DNA of 64,000 nt from NCBI GenBank assembly GCA_026708035.1, contig JAPOVQ010000006.1:59554-123553 (forward strand), given 5' to 3'. Below the pieces are notes generated by a model. It was not told where the DNA came from, searched no databases, and saw only the letters and a list, made by a program, of their open reading frames with translations. The stretch is from Chloroflexota bacterium (GTDB lineage Bacteria; Chloroflexota; UBA11872). This document shows positions 55,298 to 64,000 of the stretch, in pieces. The translations under genes and the position numbers were made by a program. Position 1 is the stretch's first letter; every line of letters starts with the position of its first letter.

Positions 55298-56563
55298 ATG
55301 GCGCTGCGTGGTAGCCTCGCGCCCACCCAATTTCCGGTGCAGGCGGCGCCGTTGAAGATTGCGCATCACATTGGGGCCATGCCCCCCGTAGGGTCGCGGC
55401 TGCTCGCCACGCAGGTGAAGGCCGCCCGCCGTCGGGGAATCGACGTGCTGCCGCTGATGCCCTACGCCGAGCGGCCTCCATCCCCGGAGGCAATCGAGGC
55501 CGTGGCGCGCGAAATCCGCCTCAACCGCGAGGCCCCTTCGCGCGGCCTGTCCGAGCTCCGTGAGGTCGTGGCGGAGGGCATCGGCGCCGAGATTGGCCAG
55601 CCCGTGGACCCCGAGGCCGAGGTGCTCATCACCAACGGCTCCATGCAGGCCCTCAACCTCGTGTTTCGGGCGATCCTCGACCCCGGCGACGAGGTCATCA
55701 TTCCGGCGCCCTGCTACTTCTTCGGCGGCTGCGTCGAAATGGCCGGCGGTCGCCCAGTGCACGTGGCCATGGACGAGGCCGGAGACTACGCCTGGGACAT
55801 CGAGCGGATCGCCGCCGCCGTCACCCCGCGCTCGGTGGCCATCGTGGTCAACACCCCGGTAAATCCCACGGGCGTGGTGCTGGAGGAGGGCACGCTGCGC
55901 GCCATTGCCGACCTGGCCGAGCGCCGCGACCTGCTGATCGTGTCCGACGAGTCCTACGACACCATGGTCTACGACGGACGCCGGCATGTGAGTTGCGCGA
56001 GCATCGGAAACGCCGCCTCGCGCACCGTGCTGATTCGCAGCTTCACCAAGAGTTTCGCGATGCCGGCGTGGCGGGTGGGCTATATTGTCGGCCCCCGAAG
56101 CATCATCGACGCGAGCACCAAGGCGCTCGAATGGGAACAGCTTCACGGCAACCACGTCGCACAAGCCGGAGCTGCGGCCGCGATGCGCCATCCGGTGTAT
56201 CCCGGGGACAGCATGGCTCGCGAATTCCAACAACTCCGCGACGTGATTCATCCATTCGTATCGTCCGATCGTCCGCTGCACGCCCTGAAGCCGGCCGGAG
56301 GGCCATTCGTGTTCATCAACGTGTCCGGGGCGTTCGACTCATCGACGCAGGCCTCGGCGGCCCTGCTGGAGACCGGCATCCCGACCACCGCGGGGCACTT
56401 CTGCCGGTCGGACCGGCACGTGCGCATGGCATTCGGCGCGTCTCCGGAAGTCCTTCGCGAAGCCGGACGCCGCATGGCGGACGTCGTCGCCACCCATACC
56501 AGCGATCAACCAATTCAAGCCGAGCAAGCAGCGAATAGGAGGGCCGTACTTAGCACCAGGTAG
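55298..56563 (+). CDS. PLP-dependent aminotransferase, class I/II
   Basis: 421 residues from ATG 55298; TTG 55352 and ATG 55379 are alternatives. Fold type I markers: ITNGSMQALNLVFRAILDPGDEV, NTPVNPTGVVLEEGTL, IVSDESYDTMVYDG, and the PLP lysine in RSFTKSFAMPAWRVGYIVG. C-terminal Arg in HVRMAFGAS. Substrate likely an amino acid or aspartate-like donor. A TATAAC sequence at 55232-55237 may be part of its promoter. It probably processes amino acids released from imported peptides. Confidence 0.88.
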   Translation: MALRGSLAPTQFPVQAAPLKIAHHIGAMPPVGSRLLATQVKAARRRGIDVLPLMPYAERPPSPEAIEAVAREIRLNREAPSRGLSELREVVAEGIGAEIGQPVDPEAEVLITNGSMQALNLVFRAILDPGDEVIIPAPCYFFGGCVEMAGGRPVHVAMDEAGDYAWDIERIAAAVTPRSVAIVVNTPVNPTGVVLEEGTLRAIADLAERRDLLIVSDESYDTMVYDGRRHVSCASIGNAASRTVLIRSFTKSFAMPAWRVGYIVGPRSIIDASTKALEWEQLHGNHVAQAGAAAAMRHPVYPGDSMAREFQQLRDVIHPFVSSDRPLHALKPAGGPFVFINVSGAFDSSTQASAALLETGIPTTAGHFCRSDRHVRMAFGASPEVLREAGRRMADVVATHTSDQPIQAEQAANRRAVLSTR

Positions 56564-56626
56564 TTGAAGGACACACAGTCAAGATCATCCCGCTAGGACG
56601 TTCCTGGACATGGGCTGATCTGAGAC

Positions 56627-56633
56627 GGGGAGG
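56627..56633 (+). promoter_or_regulatory. Ribosome binding site that favours GTG 56640 for the binding protein
   Basis: GGGGAGG is immediately next to ATG 56634, leaving no spacer, but six bases from the in-frame GTG 56640. The later start is therefore preferred. Confidence 0.6.
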
Positions 56634-56639
56634 ATGTTT

Positions 56640-58568
56640 GTGACAGGAAAACGAGCACTATCGAAGGCCCTCAGCCGCCGGATGATTCTGCGGAGCGGAG
56701 CCGCCGCCGTCGCTGGCGGCGTTGGCGCTGCCGCGCTCGCGGCGTGTGGCGAGGCTGAGGTCGTCGAAAAGACCGTGACGGTCACCGTCACCGAGGTCAA
56801 GGAAGTCGTCAAGGAAGTTCCGGTCGAGACGGTCGTCACCAAGGAAGTCGTCAAGGAAGTTCCGGTCGAGACGGTCGTCACCAAGGAAGTCATCAAGGAA
56901 GTTCCGGTCGTCGAGGTCAAAGAGGTCGAGGTCGAGAAGGTCGTAACCCAGGAGAAGATCGTCGAGGTCGAGGTCGAGAAGGTCGTGACGCAGGAGAAGG
57001 TCGTCGAGGTCATGGTCGAGAACCCGAAGGCCGACAGCCTCGTCATCGGGCTTCCGGTGACGGCGCGGGTCGACGATCTCGACGGATCGCAGGTCTATGA
57101 GTTCCAGACCAAGATCCACGCCTTCTGCACCTCGGAGAGCTTGCTGCTCTACGACTATCAGACCCAGACGCTGAAGCCCCGCCTGGCCGAGAGCTGGGAG
57201 GTCGCGCCCGACGCCACGTCGGTCACCTTCACCCTGCGTGAAGGCGTCACCTGGCACAACGGCGACCCGTTCACGCCGGAAGACGTGGTCTTCAACTTCA
57301 ACCGGATCTTCCGGGACGACGACCCGTACCACGCCGAGGGCACGTTCTACTACAACGGGTTCGCGCAGCCGTTCTACGGCGACACCGAGGTGCTCGACGG
57401 CCGCACGGTGCGCGTAAACCTGACGCAGCCCGACGCGCTGGCGGCGGAGAAGTTCGGTGCGTTGGACAGCTCGTACATGGCCCATCCGCCGAGCGTGATG
57501 GAGCATGGCAACCGCGAGTACTCCACCGATGTGGACAAGTACGTCGGCACGGGGCCCTACATCCCCGTGGAGCTGAGACCGGCCGAGCTGGTGCGCATGG
57601 TGCGCAACGAGAACTGGTGGGGCCCCAAGCCCGACTTCGACGAGCTGATCTTCCGCCTCTTCCCGGGCGGGCAGGCAGGGGCCGACGCGCGGGTGAACGC
57701 GCTGCTGGCCGGCGAGGTCGACGTGGCGCTGTACACGCCGGCCACGCGGCGCAATGATCTGTTTCGCACCCCCGGAATCGGCGCCAAGTGGTTCTCCAAC
57801 TTCGTGCTGGGGTACTTCTACATCAACCACACGTTCCCGCTGTTCCAGGACAACCGGGTGCGCCAGGCCGTGGCGCGATCGTTCGACCGCGTCAGCTTCT
57901 ACGAGGCCACCGCCGGCCCAACCGTGCTGCCGTGGGGCAGGTTCTGGTTCCCCGGCTCGCCGTATCTGAACGACGCGGCGGAGCTGGACTACGACCCGGC
58001 GCAAGTCGCGTCGTTGATGCAGGACGCCGGCTTCTCCATGGGCGGCGACGGTGTGTGGGCCAATGGCGACATGCGGGCCGAGTTCAAGATCCAGTACTCT
58101 GGCGACCCGGGCGCGCCGCCGGACCGCGAGACGTTCTGGATGCAGGGCTTGAACGATCTTGGATTCTCCGTGGAGCTCGACGCCTGGGATCCCGCGATCC
58201 GCGCCGACTTCGACAGCGGCCCCTTCGCCCAGCAGAACCTGAACGTGGGCGGTTGGGGTGTCGGCGTGTTCCTGGGCGACCCGGCCTTCGCCTATCAGCG
58301 TTGGACGGCGGGCGATTTCTTTGCCCTCAGCTACATGGACAACGCTGAGATGAACCAGCTCTACCAGGACATCCTGGTCGAGGCCGACGCCGACAACCGG
58401 ACGTCGAAGGTGCACCGGATGCAGGAGATCGCCGCCGATCAGGTCCCCTGGATTCCGTCCACGGTATCCACGCTCGGTGCGGCCTGGCGGGAAGAGAAAG
58501 TCACCAACGTGACCTCCGGCGCGACCCAGTACAGCTACCCGTGGCTGTACAAGGTGGCGCCCGTTTAG
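56640..58568 (+). CDS. ABC transporter substrate-binding lipoprotein, peptide/nickel class
   Basis: About 642 residues from GTG 56640. The N-terminus has a twin-Arg start (SRRMILRSG), an Ala/Gly-rich helix and lipobox LAAC, so it is an exported lipoprotein (Cys36). A linker of about 85 residues follows, made of Val/Glu/Lys/Thr repeats. The SBP_bac_5 fold then runs to the end: LRLAESWEVAPDATSVTFTL-like text (here PRLAESWEV), GVTWHNGDPFTPEDVVFNFN, YVGTGPYIPVE and RVRQAVARSFDR-type text. It captures oligopeptides or similar solutes for the permeases just downstream. Confidence 0.9.
   Translation: MTGKRALSKALSRRMILRSGAAAVAGGVGAAALAACGEAEVVEKTVTVTVTEVKEVVKEVPVETVVTKEVVKEVPVETVVTKEVIKEVPVVEVKEVEVEKVVTQEKIVEVEVEKVVTQEKVVEVMVENPKADSLVIGLPVTARVDDLDGSQVYEFQTKIHAFCTSESLLLYDYQTQTLKPRLAESWEVAPDATSVTFTLREGVTWHNGDPFTPEDVVFNFNRIFRDDDPYHAEGTFYYNGFAQPFYGDTEVLDGRTVRVNLTQPDALAAEKFGALDSSYMAHPPSVMEHGNREYSTDVDKYVGTGPYIPVELRPAELVRMVRNENWWGPKPDFDELIFRLFPGGQAGADARVNALLAGEVDVALYTPATRRNDLFRTPGIGAKWFSNFVLGYFYINHTFPLFQDNRVRQAVARSFDRVSFYEATAGPTVLPWGRFWFPGSPYLNDAAELDYDPAQVASLMQDAGFSMGGDGVWANGDMRAEFKIQYSGDPGAPPDRETFWMQGLNDLGFSVELDAWDPAIRADFDSGPFAQQNLNVGGWGVGVFLGDPAFAYQRWTAGDFFALSYMDNAEMNQLYQDILVEADADNRTSKVHRMQEIAADQVPWIPSTVSTLGAAWREEKVTNVTSGATQYSYPWLYKVAPV
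56805..56909 (+). repeat. 42-bp in-frame tandem repeat, about 2.5 copies
   Basis: A 14-codon unit (VVKEVPVETVVTKE) at 56805-56846 and again identically at 56847-56888, with a partial third at 56889-56909. It lies in the lipoprotein linker. Confidence 0.85.
56922..57005 (+). repeat. Second 42-bp in-frame tandem repeat, two copies
   Basis: A different 14-codon unit (EVEVEKVVTQEKIV) at 56922-56963 and, with few changes, 56964-57005. Same period as the preceding array, so the linker has a 14-residue periodicity. Confidence 0.8.
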
Positions 58569-58582
58569 GAGTTGCCTTGGTG

Positions 58583-58632
58583 GCGGGGATTCGCGCTCGC
58601 GGTCTTAACGGACCGCAGGCGCGGGTCCCCGC
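58583..58632 (+). promoter_or_regulatory. Long hairpin between binding-protein and permease genes
   Basis: Outer arms GCGGGGA (58583-58589) and TCCCCGC (58626-58632), middle arms CGCG (58592-58595 and 58620-58623), inner arms GCGGTC (58599-58604) and GACCGC (58611-58616). A 50-base stem-loop at this position typically lets the binding protein be made in excess of the permeases, by stabilising or partly terminating the transcript. No U-tract. Confidence 0.6.
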
Positions 58633-58665
58633 TTCCCCGCCTCGCCACGGACCGGCCTCCCCATC

Positions 58666-59634
58666 ATGACCCGATACATCGCGCGCCGTCTTCTGTCAGT
58701 CATCCCGCTGCTCATCGCGGTGAGCCTCATCGTGTTCGGGATGAGCAAGGCCTTGCCGGGCGACCCTGTCGCGATCTTCCTGCAGCAAGCGGACATAGCG
58801 AATCCAGAATTAGTAAACGCCATGCGGGACAAGTATGGCCTCAATGACCCATTGCCGGTGCAGTATTGGACCTGGCTCAGCCTTATGTTTCAAGGCGATA
58901 TGGGCGAGTCGATTCGGCGGGGTGAACGCGTTTCCGACCTGCTCTTCCGGGGGATGCGAAACACGTTCAGCGTCGCCACCGCCTCGGTCGCTCTCGTGAT
59001 CGTGGTCGGGTGGACGATGGGCGTCCTTTCCGCGGTCGTCCACAACCGCGCCTGGCCTCAGGCCATCACGCGTTTCCTGGCTCAGGCTCCGGTCTTGATG
59101 ATCAGCATCCCCGGATTCGCCGTCGCGGTATTCATGGTGCTCATCTTCGGCATCTCCCTCGGATGGCTGCCCACCAGCGGTGTATCCAATCCCCGGGAAG
59201 GCGACGACGTCATTGACCTCGCCAAGCACCTCATCCTGCCGACTATCGGGCTGGCGCTGGCCTCGGTCGGCGGGAATTGGCGGCTGGCGCGAAACACCAT
59301 GATCGAGGTATTGCGTGAAGACTATATTCGAATGGCCCACGCCAAAGGCCTACCGCTCTGGCGCGTCTACTTTGTGCATGGCCTTCGCACAACCCTTGTC
59401 CCGCTCCTGACAAGCGCCGGACTGCTGTTCGGATCTCTGCTGACGGGATCGTTCATCCTGGAATACATCTTCGCCTGGCCCGGCATCGGCTTACTTCTCG
59501 TCGAGTCTACGGTAAATCGTGATGTTCCGGTCGTCATGGGCGCAACAATCTTGATCGCTTCGCTGTATATCGTCCTTAACCTAGCAGTCGATATTCTCTA
59601 CGCCATCGTCGACCCGCGTGTACGCTATGCATAG
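58666..59634 (+). CDS. ABC transporter permease, DppB/OppB type
   Basis: 322 residues, six membrane helices expected. Markers: MTRYIARRLLSVIPLLIAVS, GLNDPLPVQYWTWL, the EAA coupling loop MIEVLREDYIRMAHAKGLPL, and GSFILEYIFAWPGIGLLLVE. It forms the channel with the DppC-type subunit and contrasts with the motif-less fused permease at 12,105. The next gene overlaps its end. Confidence 0.93.
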   Translation: MTRYIARRLLSVIPLLIAVSLIVFGMSKALPGDPVAIFLQQADIANPELVNAMRDKYGLNDPLPVQYWTWLSLMFQGDMGESIRRGERVSDLLFRGMRNTFSVATASVALVIVVGWTMGVLSAVVHNRAWPQAITRFLAQAPVLMISIPGFAVAVFMVLIFGISLGWLPTSGVSNPREGDDVIDLAKHLILPTIGLALASVGGNWRLARNTMIEVLREDYIRMAHAKGLPLWRVYFVHGLRTTLVPLLTSAGLLFGSLLTGSFILEYIFAWPGIGLLLVESTVNRDVPVVMGATILIASLYIVLNLAVDILYAIVDPRVRYA

Positions 59635-60616
59635 CGCGCTATCACCGAATAAACCCGCCGGGCAACGCTTAAGGCGGACTGCCACATTTCTGCGTGATCA
59701 TCCGGTCTTGAGCGCATCGCTCATTCCCATTCTCCTCCTCATCATCATCGCCCTCATCGCACCGTTGCTGCCCATCACCGATCCGAATCGAGCCAATCTA
59801 TCCGTTCGCTATCTTCCACCGCTATCCGAAGCCTATATCTTGGGGACTGATCGCCAGGGCAACGACGTCGTACACGCGGAACGAAACCCAGACCTGTTCC
59901 CCTCAAGCGTCGTTGAGCGCTATGAGCCTCCGGTACGCAAGCACTACGTTCTCGGGGCCGATAGCCTCGGCCGCGACATCGTCTCCCGGCTCATATGGGG
60001 CAGCCGCGTCTCATTGCTGATTGGCATTTTCGCCAATGTCGCGGTCGTGCTGATTTCGGTCTTCTTCGGCCTGCTCGCCGGATATCTCGGCGGGCGTGTG
60101 GACGGCGTGATCATGCGCCTGGTCGACATCGGGCTTGCGTTTCCGGGCCTGCTGCTGGCGCTCCTCATCCTTACCGTGCTCGGACCGTCGGTCATCAACA
60201 TGGCGGTTGCCGTCATCCTGTCGTCCGTGCCACTCAACATTCGATTCTTCCGCGGCCAAGTGCTAACCGTGAGAAACGCCAAATACGTCGAGGCTGCGCG
60301 CCTGCTTGGGTACAACAATCTGCGAATCATGTTCCGAGAAGTGCTGCCGAACGTGATGCCGCTGATCATCACGGTGACGGCCCTGAATGCCACGAGCTTC
60401 TTCATTTTCACCGCCGGCTTCAGCCTGATCGGCATGGGTCTCCAGCCGCCCGACCCCGACTGGGGAACCATCATGTCGGACGGCCTGCGCGCGCTCTATG
60501 AGCAGCCCGCGGTGATCCTGGGCCCGACGATCCTAATCTCTATTCTGGCGATCTGCTTCAACATCCTCGGCGACGAGGTCCAGAAGATCCTCAGCCCGCG
60601 CGAAAGCCAGCTTTAG
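59627..60616 (+). CDS. ABC transporter permease, DppC/OppC type
   Basis: About 329 residues from ATG 59627 (GTG 59618 is an alternative). Markers: LGADSLGRDIVSRLIWGSR, the EAA loop YVEAARLLGYNNLRIMFREV, and FIFTAGFSLIGMGLQPPDPD. The family motif L-G-T-D-x2-G-x-D appears twice: first as ILGTDRQGNDV and again about 37 residues later as the functional-looking copy, so the first periplasmic loop is enlarged. Two bases separate its TAG from the next ATG. Confidence 0.92.
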   Translation: MHSALSPNKPAGQRLRRTATFLRDHPVLSASLIPILLLIIIALIAPLLPITDPNRANLSVRYLPPLSEAYILGTDRQGNDVVHAERNPDLFPSSVVERYEPPVRKHYVLGADSLGRDIVSRLIWGSRVSLLIGIFANVAVVLISVFFGLLAGYLGGRVDGVIMRLVDIGLAFPGLLLALLILTVLGPSVINMAVAVILSSVPLNIRFFRGQVLTVRNAKYVEAARLLGYNNLRIMFREVLPNVMPLIITVTALNATSFFIFTAGFSLIGMGLQPPDPDWGTIMSDGLRALYEQPAVILGPTILISILAICFNILGDEVQKILSPRESQL

Positions 60617-60617
60617 G

Positions 60618-61603
60618 ATGAGCGTCACCGCCGCGACGGAACCGGTGCTCGCCGTGAAGGACCTGCACACGCACTTCTTCACCAAGACGGCGACGGTGCG
60701 CGCCGTCAACGGCGTGAGCTTCAGCATCTATCCCGGAGAGATCGTGGGTCTCGTCGGCGAATCCGGCTGCGGCAAGTCGGTAACCGCAATGTCCATTCTG
60801 GGGCTGGTTGACACCCCGGGACGGGTGGTGAACGGCACCATCACCTTCGATGGTCGCGACATGCGCAGGATGTCCGGCGGCCAGCTTCGCCGCGTCCGGG
60901 GTCATGAGATCGCCATGATCTTTCAGAATCCCATTGGCGCCCTGAACCCGGTGTTCAGCGTCGGGCGTCAGCTCGTCGAGGCCATCCGCACCCACCAGCG
61001 TGTCGGCCGCCGCGAGGCGTACCAACAAGCCGTCGGCCTGCTCGAGCGCGTCGGGATTCCCGATCCCGAGCAGCGGTTGCCGCAATTCCCCCATCAGTTC
61101 AGCGGCGGCATGGCGCAGCGGGTTGTCATCGCCATGGCGCTGGCCAACCGGCCCAAGTTGCTCATCGCCGACGAGCCGACGACGGCGTTGGACGTCACCA
61201 TCCAGGCGCAGATCATCGACCTGCTGGCCGAGCTGAACCAGGAGTTCGGCATGGCCGTGCTGCACATCACCCACAACATGGCGCTGGTGGCCGAAAGCTG
61301 CGCCCGCACCATCGTGATGTACGGCGGAAAGATCGCCGAGAGCGGCGAAACGCCGGTGGTCTTCGACGATCCAAAGCATCCCTACACCCAGGCGCTGCTC
61401 GGGTCAGTCCCAGACCTCGATCAGCCCGACCAGATCATCGATCCGCTCGAAGGGTTCCCGCCCGACATCACCCGGGAGTGGCCGGGCTGCGAGTTCGAGC
61501 CGCGGTGCAGTCAGCGCTTCGAGCGCTGTCCGGTCGAAAACCCACTGCTGCGCGAGGTAGCCGTCGGACACGCCGTGCGCTGCCACCTCTATGAGGCGGC
61601 CTC

Positions 61604-61607
<4 letters not shown>
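60618..61607 (+). CDS. ABC transporter ATP-binding protein, DppD/OppD type
   Basis: 329 residues. Walker A GESGCGKSV, signature FSGGMAQRVVIAMALA, Walker B LLIADEPTTALDVT and switch His in ITHNMALVA. The C-terminal oligopeptide_HY region contains cysteines in CEFEPRCSQRFERC, typical of this subfamily. ATGA overlap with the partner ATPase gene. Confidence 0.94.
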
Positions 61608-62571
<964 letters not shown>

Positions 62572-62575
<4 letters not shown>

Positions 62576-63333
62576 CGCGCGTGGGCTTGCTGCAAGATCG
62601 AGTCGCCATCGTCACCGGCGCCGGTGGCTTGCACGGCATCGGACGCGCCATCGCGCTGGCGTATGCCGAGCATGGCTGCCGCGTGGCCGTCGCCGGCGGC
62701 AGCGCCGTCGAGCAGGTCGCGGACGGAATCCGAGCGGACGGCGGAACAGCCATCGCCATCGACTGCGACGTGTCGATCCCCAGCGACATCGAGCATATGG
62801 TGGAGCGCACCGAGGCCGAGCTCGGCCCCATCGACATCCTGTGCAACAACGCCGGCATCCTGCGCCGAGGGCACTGGCACGAGATCACGCTCGAGGACTG
62901 GAATCACACGCTCGCGGTCAACCTGACGGGGCTCTTTCTTTGCACGCAAGCCGCGGCCACGCGCATGACGGCCCGCGGCGCCGGCGGCCGCATCGTCAAC
63001 ATCTCGTCGCTGTGCGCGCACCAGGGATGCCCCGGCCAGGTGAGCTACGCGGCCTCCAAGGCCGGGGTCGAGGGCTTCACCAGGTCAATCGCCGAGGACC
63101 TGGGAAAGCATGGCATCACCGCGAACTGCATTGCCCCCGGCCCCGTCTACACCAACATGACGGGCAAGGCAGCCCCAGCGGGCCAGCAGGCAGTGCGCTG
63201 GAGCGGGGCGCCGATACCCGACTTCGGGCTGCCGCCCGACGTGGCCGGCGCGGCGGTGTTTCTGGCCAGCGACCTCGCCAATTGGATCACTGCCGCCACC
63301 CTGGTGGTCGACGGCGGGCGGTTGGTGCAGTGA
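62572..63333 (+). CDS. Short-chain dehydrogenase/reductase (SDR)
   Basis: 253 residues from GTG 62572 (overlaps the preceding stop). Classical SDR: cofactor loop TGAGGLHGIGRA, which has two more residues than the standard TGx3GxG, then CNNAGI, catalytic Ser in VNISSLCA, YxxxK in YAASKAG and the C-terminal VDGGRLVQ. Likely NAD(P)-dependent oxidation of a sugar or alcohol. Sits between the peptide transporter and a GH4 gene. Confidence 0.9.
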
Positions 63334-63384
63334 CGCGCGGGGGCTCGCCGAAGCCGCCCACGCGCTAGACCGGCGGATCGAGCC

Positions 63385-64000
63385 GTGGCAGCCGTCAAGA
63401 TCGTCGTCATCGGGGCCAGCCGCGTCTTCGCCCCAAGCATCGTGGCTGACCTCTGGCACGCCCGCGAAGACCTGGCCGGAAGCACTGTCGCCCTCTGCGA
63501 CGTCGACGCGGACACGCTCAACGTCACCACGCGCGTCATCCAGCGCATGGTCGCCGAGCGGGATATGCCCTACCGGGTCGATTCGTCGACCGACCGCCGC
63601 GACTTGCTAGACGGCGCGGACTACGTGATTGTCGCCATCGCGCTGGACCACCGACGCCTGTGGACCATCGACCTCGACATCGCCGAGAAGCACGGCATGG
63701 TCCTCACCACGGGCGACACCGTCGGTCCCGGCGGGTGGTCGCGGGCCCTGCGCACCGTGCCGGTGTTCCAGGCGATCGCCGAGGACATGGAAGACCTGTG
63801 CCCCGACGCCTGGCTCTTCAACTACACCAATCCCATGTGCGCCATCTGCCGCACGCTGGCCAAGACGTCGGACCTCAAGGTCGTGGGCCTGTGCCACGGC
63901 ATCGAAGGCACCACGCGGCGGCTGGCGCAGGTTCTCGACCTTCCCCAGCACGACCTCTCCGCGCGCGCCGCCGGCATCAACCACCTGCAATGGATTCTCG
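63385..64000 (+). CDS. Glycoside hydrolase family 4, second copy, truncated by window edge
   Basis: At least 205 residues from GTG 63385; the frame runs off the right edge without a stop. GH4 text is clear: LFNYTNPMCAICRTL, VVGLCHGIEGTTRRLAQ (metal Cys) and AAGINHLQWIL (metal His). The dinucleotide loop is VIGASRVFAPSIVAD, with the usual GAGS altered to GAS-R, one residue shorter. It is only moderately like the GH4 at 51,839, so it is a paralogue of possibly different specificity. Confidence 0.85.
   Translation, partial: MAAVKIVVIGASRVFAPSIVADLWHAREDLAGSTVALCDVDADTLNVTTRVIQRMVAERDMPYRVDSSTDRRDLLDGADYVIVAIALDHRRLWTIDLDIAEKHGMVLTTGDTVGPGGWSRALRTVPVFQAIAEDMEDLCPDAWLFNYTNPMCAICRTLAKTSDLKVVGLCHGIEGTTRRLAQVLDLPQHDLSARAAGINHLQWIL

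Noticed and set aside
55205..56281. N-terminal extension of the M19 dipeptidase to a 702-residue protein
   Set aside because: The extension is antisense to the aminotransferase gene and has no conserved features; dipeptidase homology begins just after TTG 55204.
56805..57005. 42-bp repeats considered as a CRISPR array
   Set aside because: The units abut without spacers, stay in frame and encode the lipoprotein linker.

Overview
The window is 64 kb of GC-rich, gene-dense bacterial chromosome. Many starts are GTG or TTG, and neighbouring genes often overlap by 1-4 bases. I infer a member of Chloroflexota, of uncertain class. The best hint is the solute-binding lipoprotein at 56,640, whose lipobox is followed by a long Val/Glu/Lys/Thr repeat linker of a kind common in that phylum. 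Supporting hints are GC-rich dispersed palindromes, abundant amidohydrolases and peptide transporters, and peptidoglycan genes with no lipopolysaccharide genes. No rRNA, tRNA or CRISPR array was seen, and no intact transposase.

Layout. (1) 1-3,929: a branched-chain amino-acid-type ABC transporter (LivH, LivM, LivG, LivF). (2) 3,930-4,482: a small region with a dispersed repeat, a short integrase-like ORF and a remnant of a Rieske gene. (3) 4,483-7,544, minus strand: methyltransferase, metallophosphoesterase, Rieske protein and amidohydrolase. (4) 7,769-11,924: pyruvate kinase, an LdhH-like lactate-oxidation Fe-S protein and an HD hydrolase. (5) 12,105-14,048: an orphan fused two-domain ABC permease behind an AT-rich tandem repeat. 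(6) 14,096-17,433: GNAT protein, cyclase, NUDIX and PHP proteins. (7) 17,430-19,817: Lon protease.

(8) 19,929-41,156 is the centrepiece: about 21 kb of co-directional, mostly touching genes. They run mreB-mreC-mreD-mrdA-rodA (elongasome), thrB, guaA, purD-purB-purC-purS-purQ-purL-purF-purM-purN-purH, then glgA. All de novo IMP steps are present except the PurE/PurK carboxylation. (9) 43,962-41,153, minus strand: tsaE-tsaB-rimI-tsaD (t6A tRNA modification and ribosomal protein acetylation). (10) 43,977-49,087: a GT4 glycosyltransferase, a divergent MraY, an APH-fold protein lacking the catalytic Asp, and MurF. They are probably a lipid-linked cell-wall precursor module. (11) 50,021-49,089 and 51,699-50,411, minus strand: a methyltetrahydrofolate-type methyltransferase, FolP and a cupin, split by a cluster of dispersed palindromes.

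(12) 51,839-64,000: a catabolic block. It holds a family 4 glycosidase, an amidohydrolase, an M19 dipeptidase (minus), an aminotransferase, a complete peptide/nickel-class ABC transporter (SBP, two permeases, two ATPases), an SDR dehydrogenase and a second family 4 glycosidase cut by the window edge. The likely theme is import of oligopeptides or glycosides and their breakdown by NAD-dependent enzymes.

The most unusual items are the fused permease with no recognisable coupling motif, the GT4-MraY-pseudokinase-MurF module, the mre-pur superoperon, and the duplicated Rieske gene tail. All calls come from reading the sequence and recalled family motifs; no database search was run.
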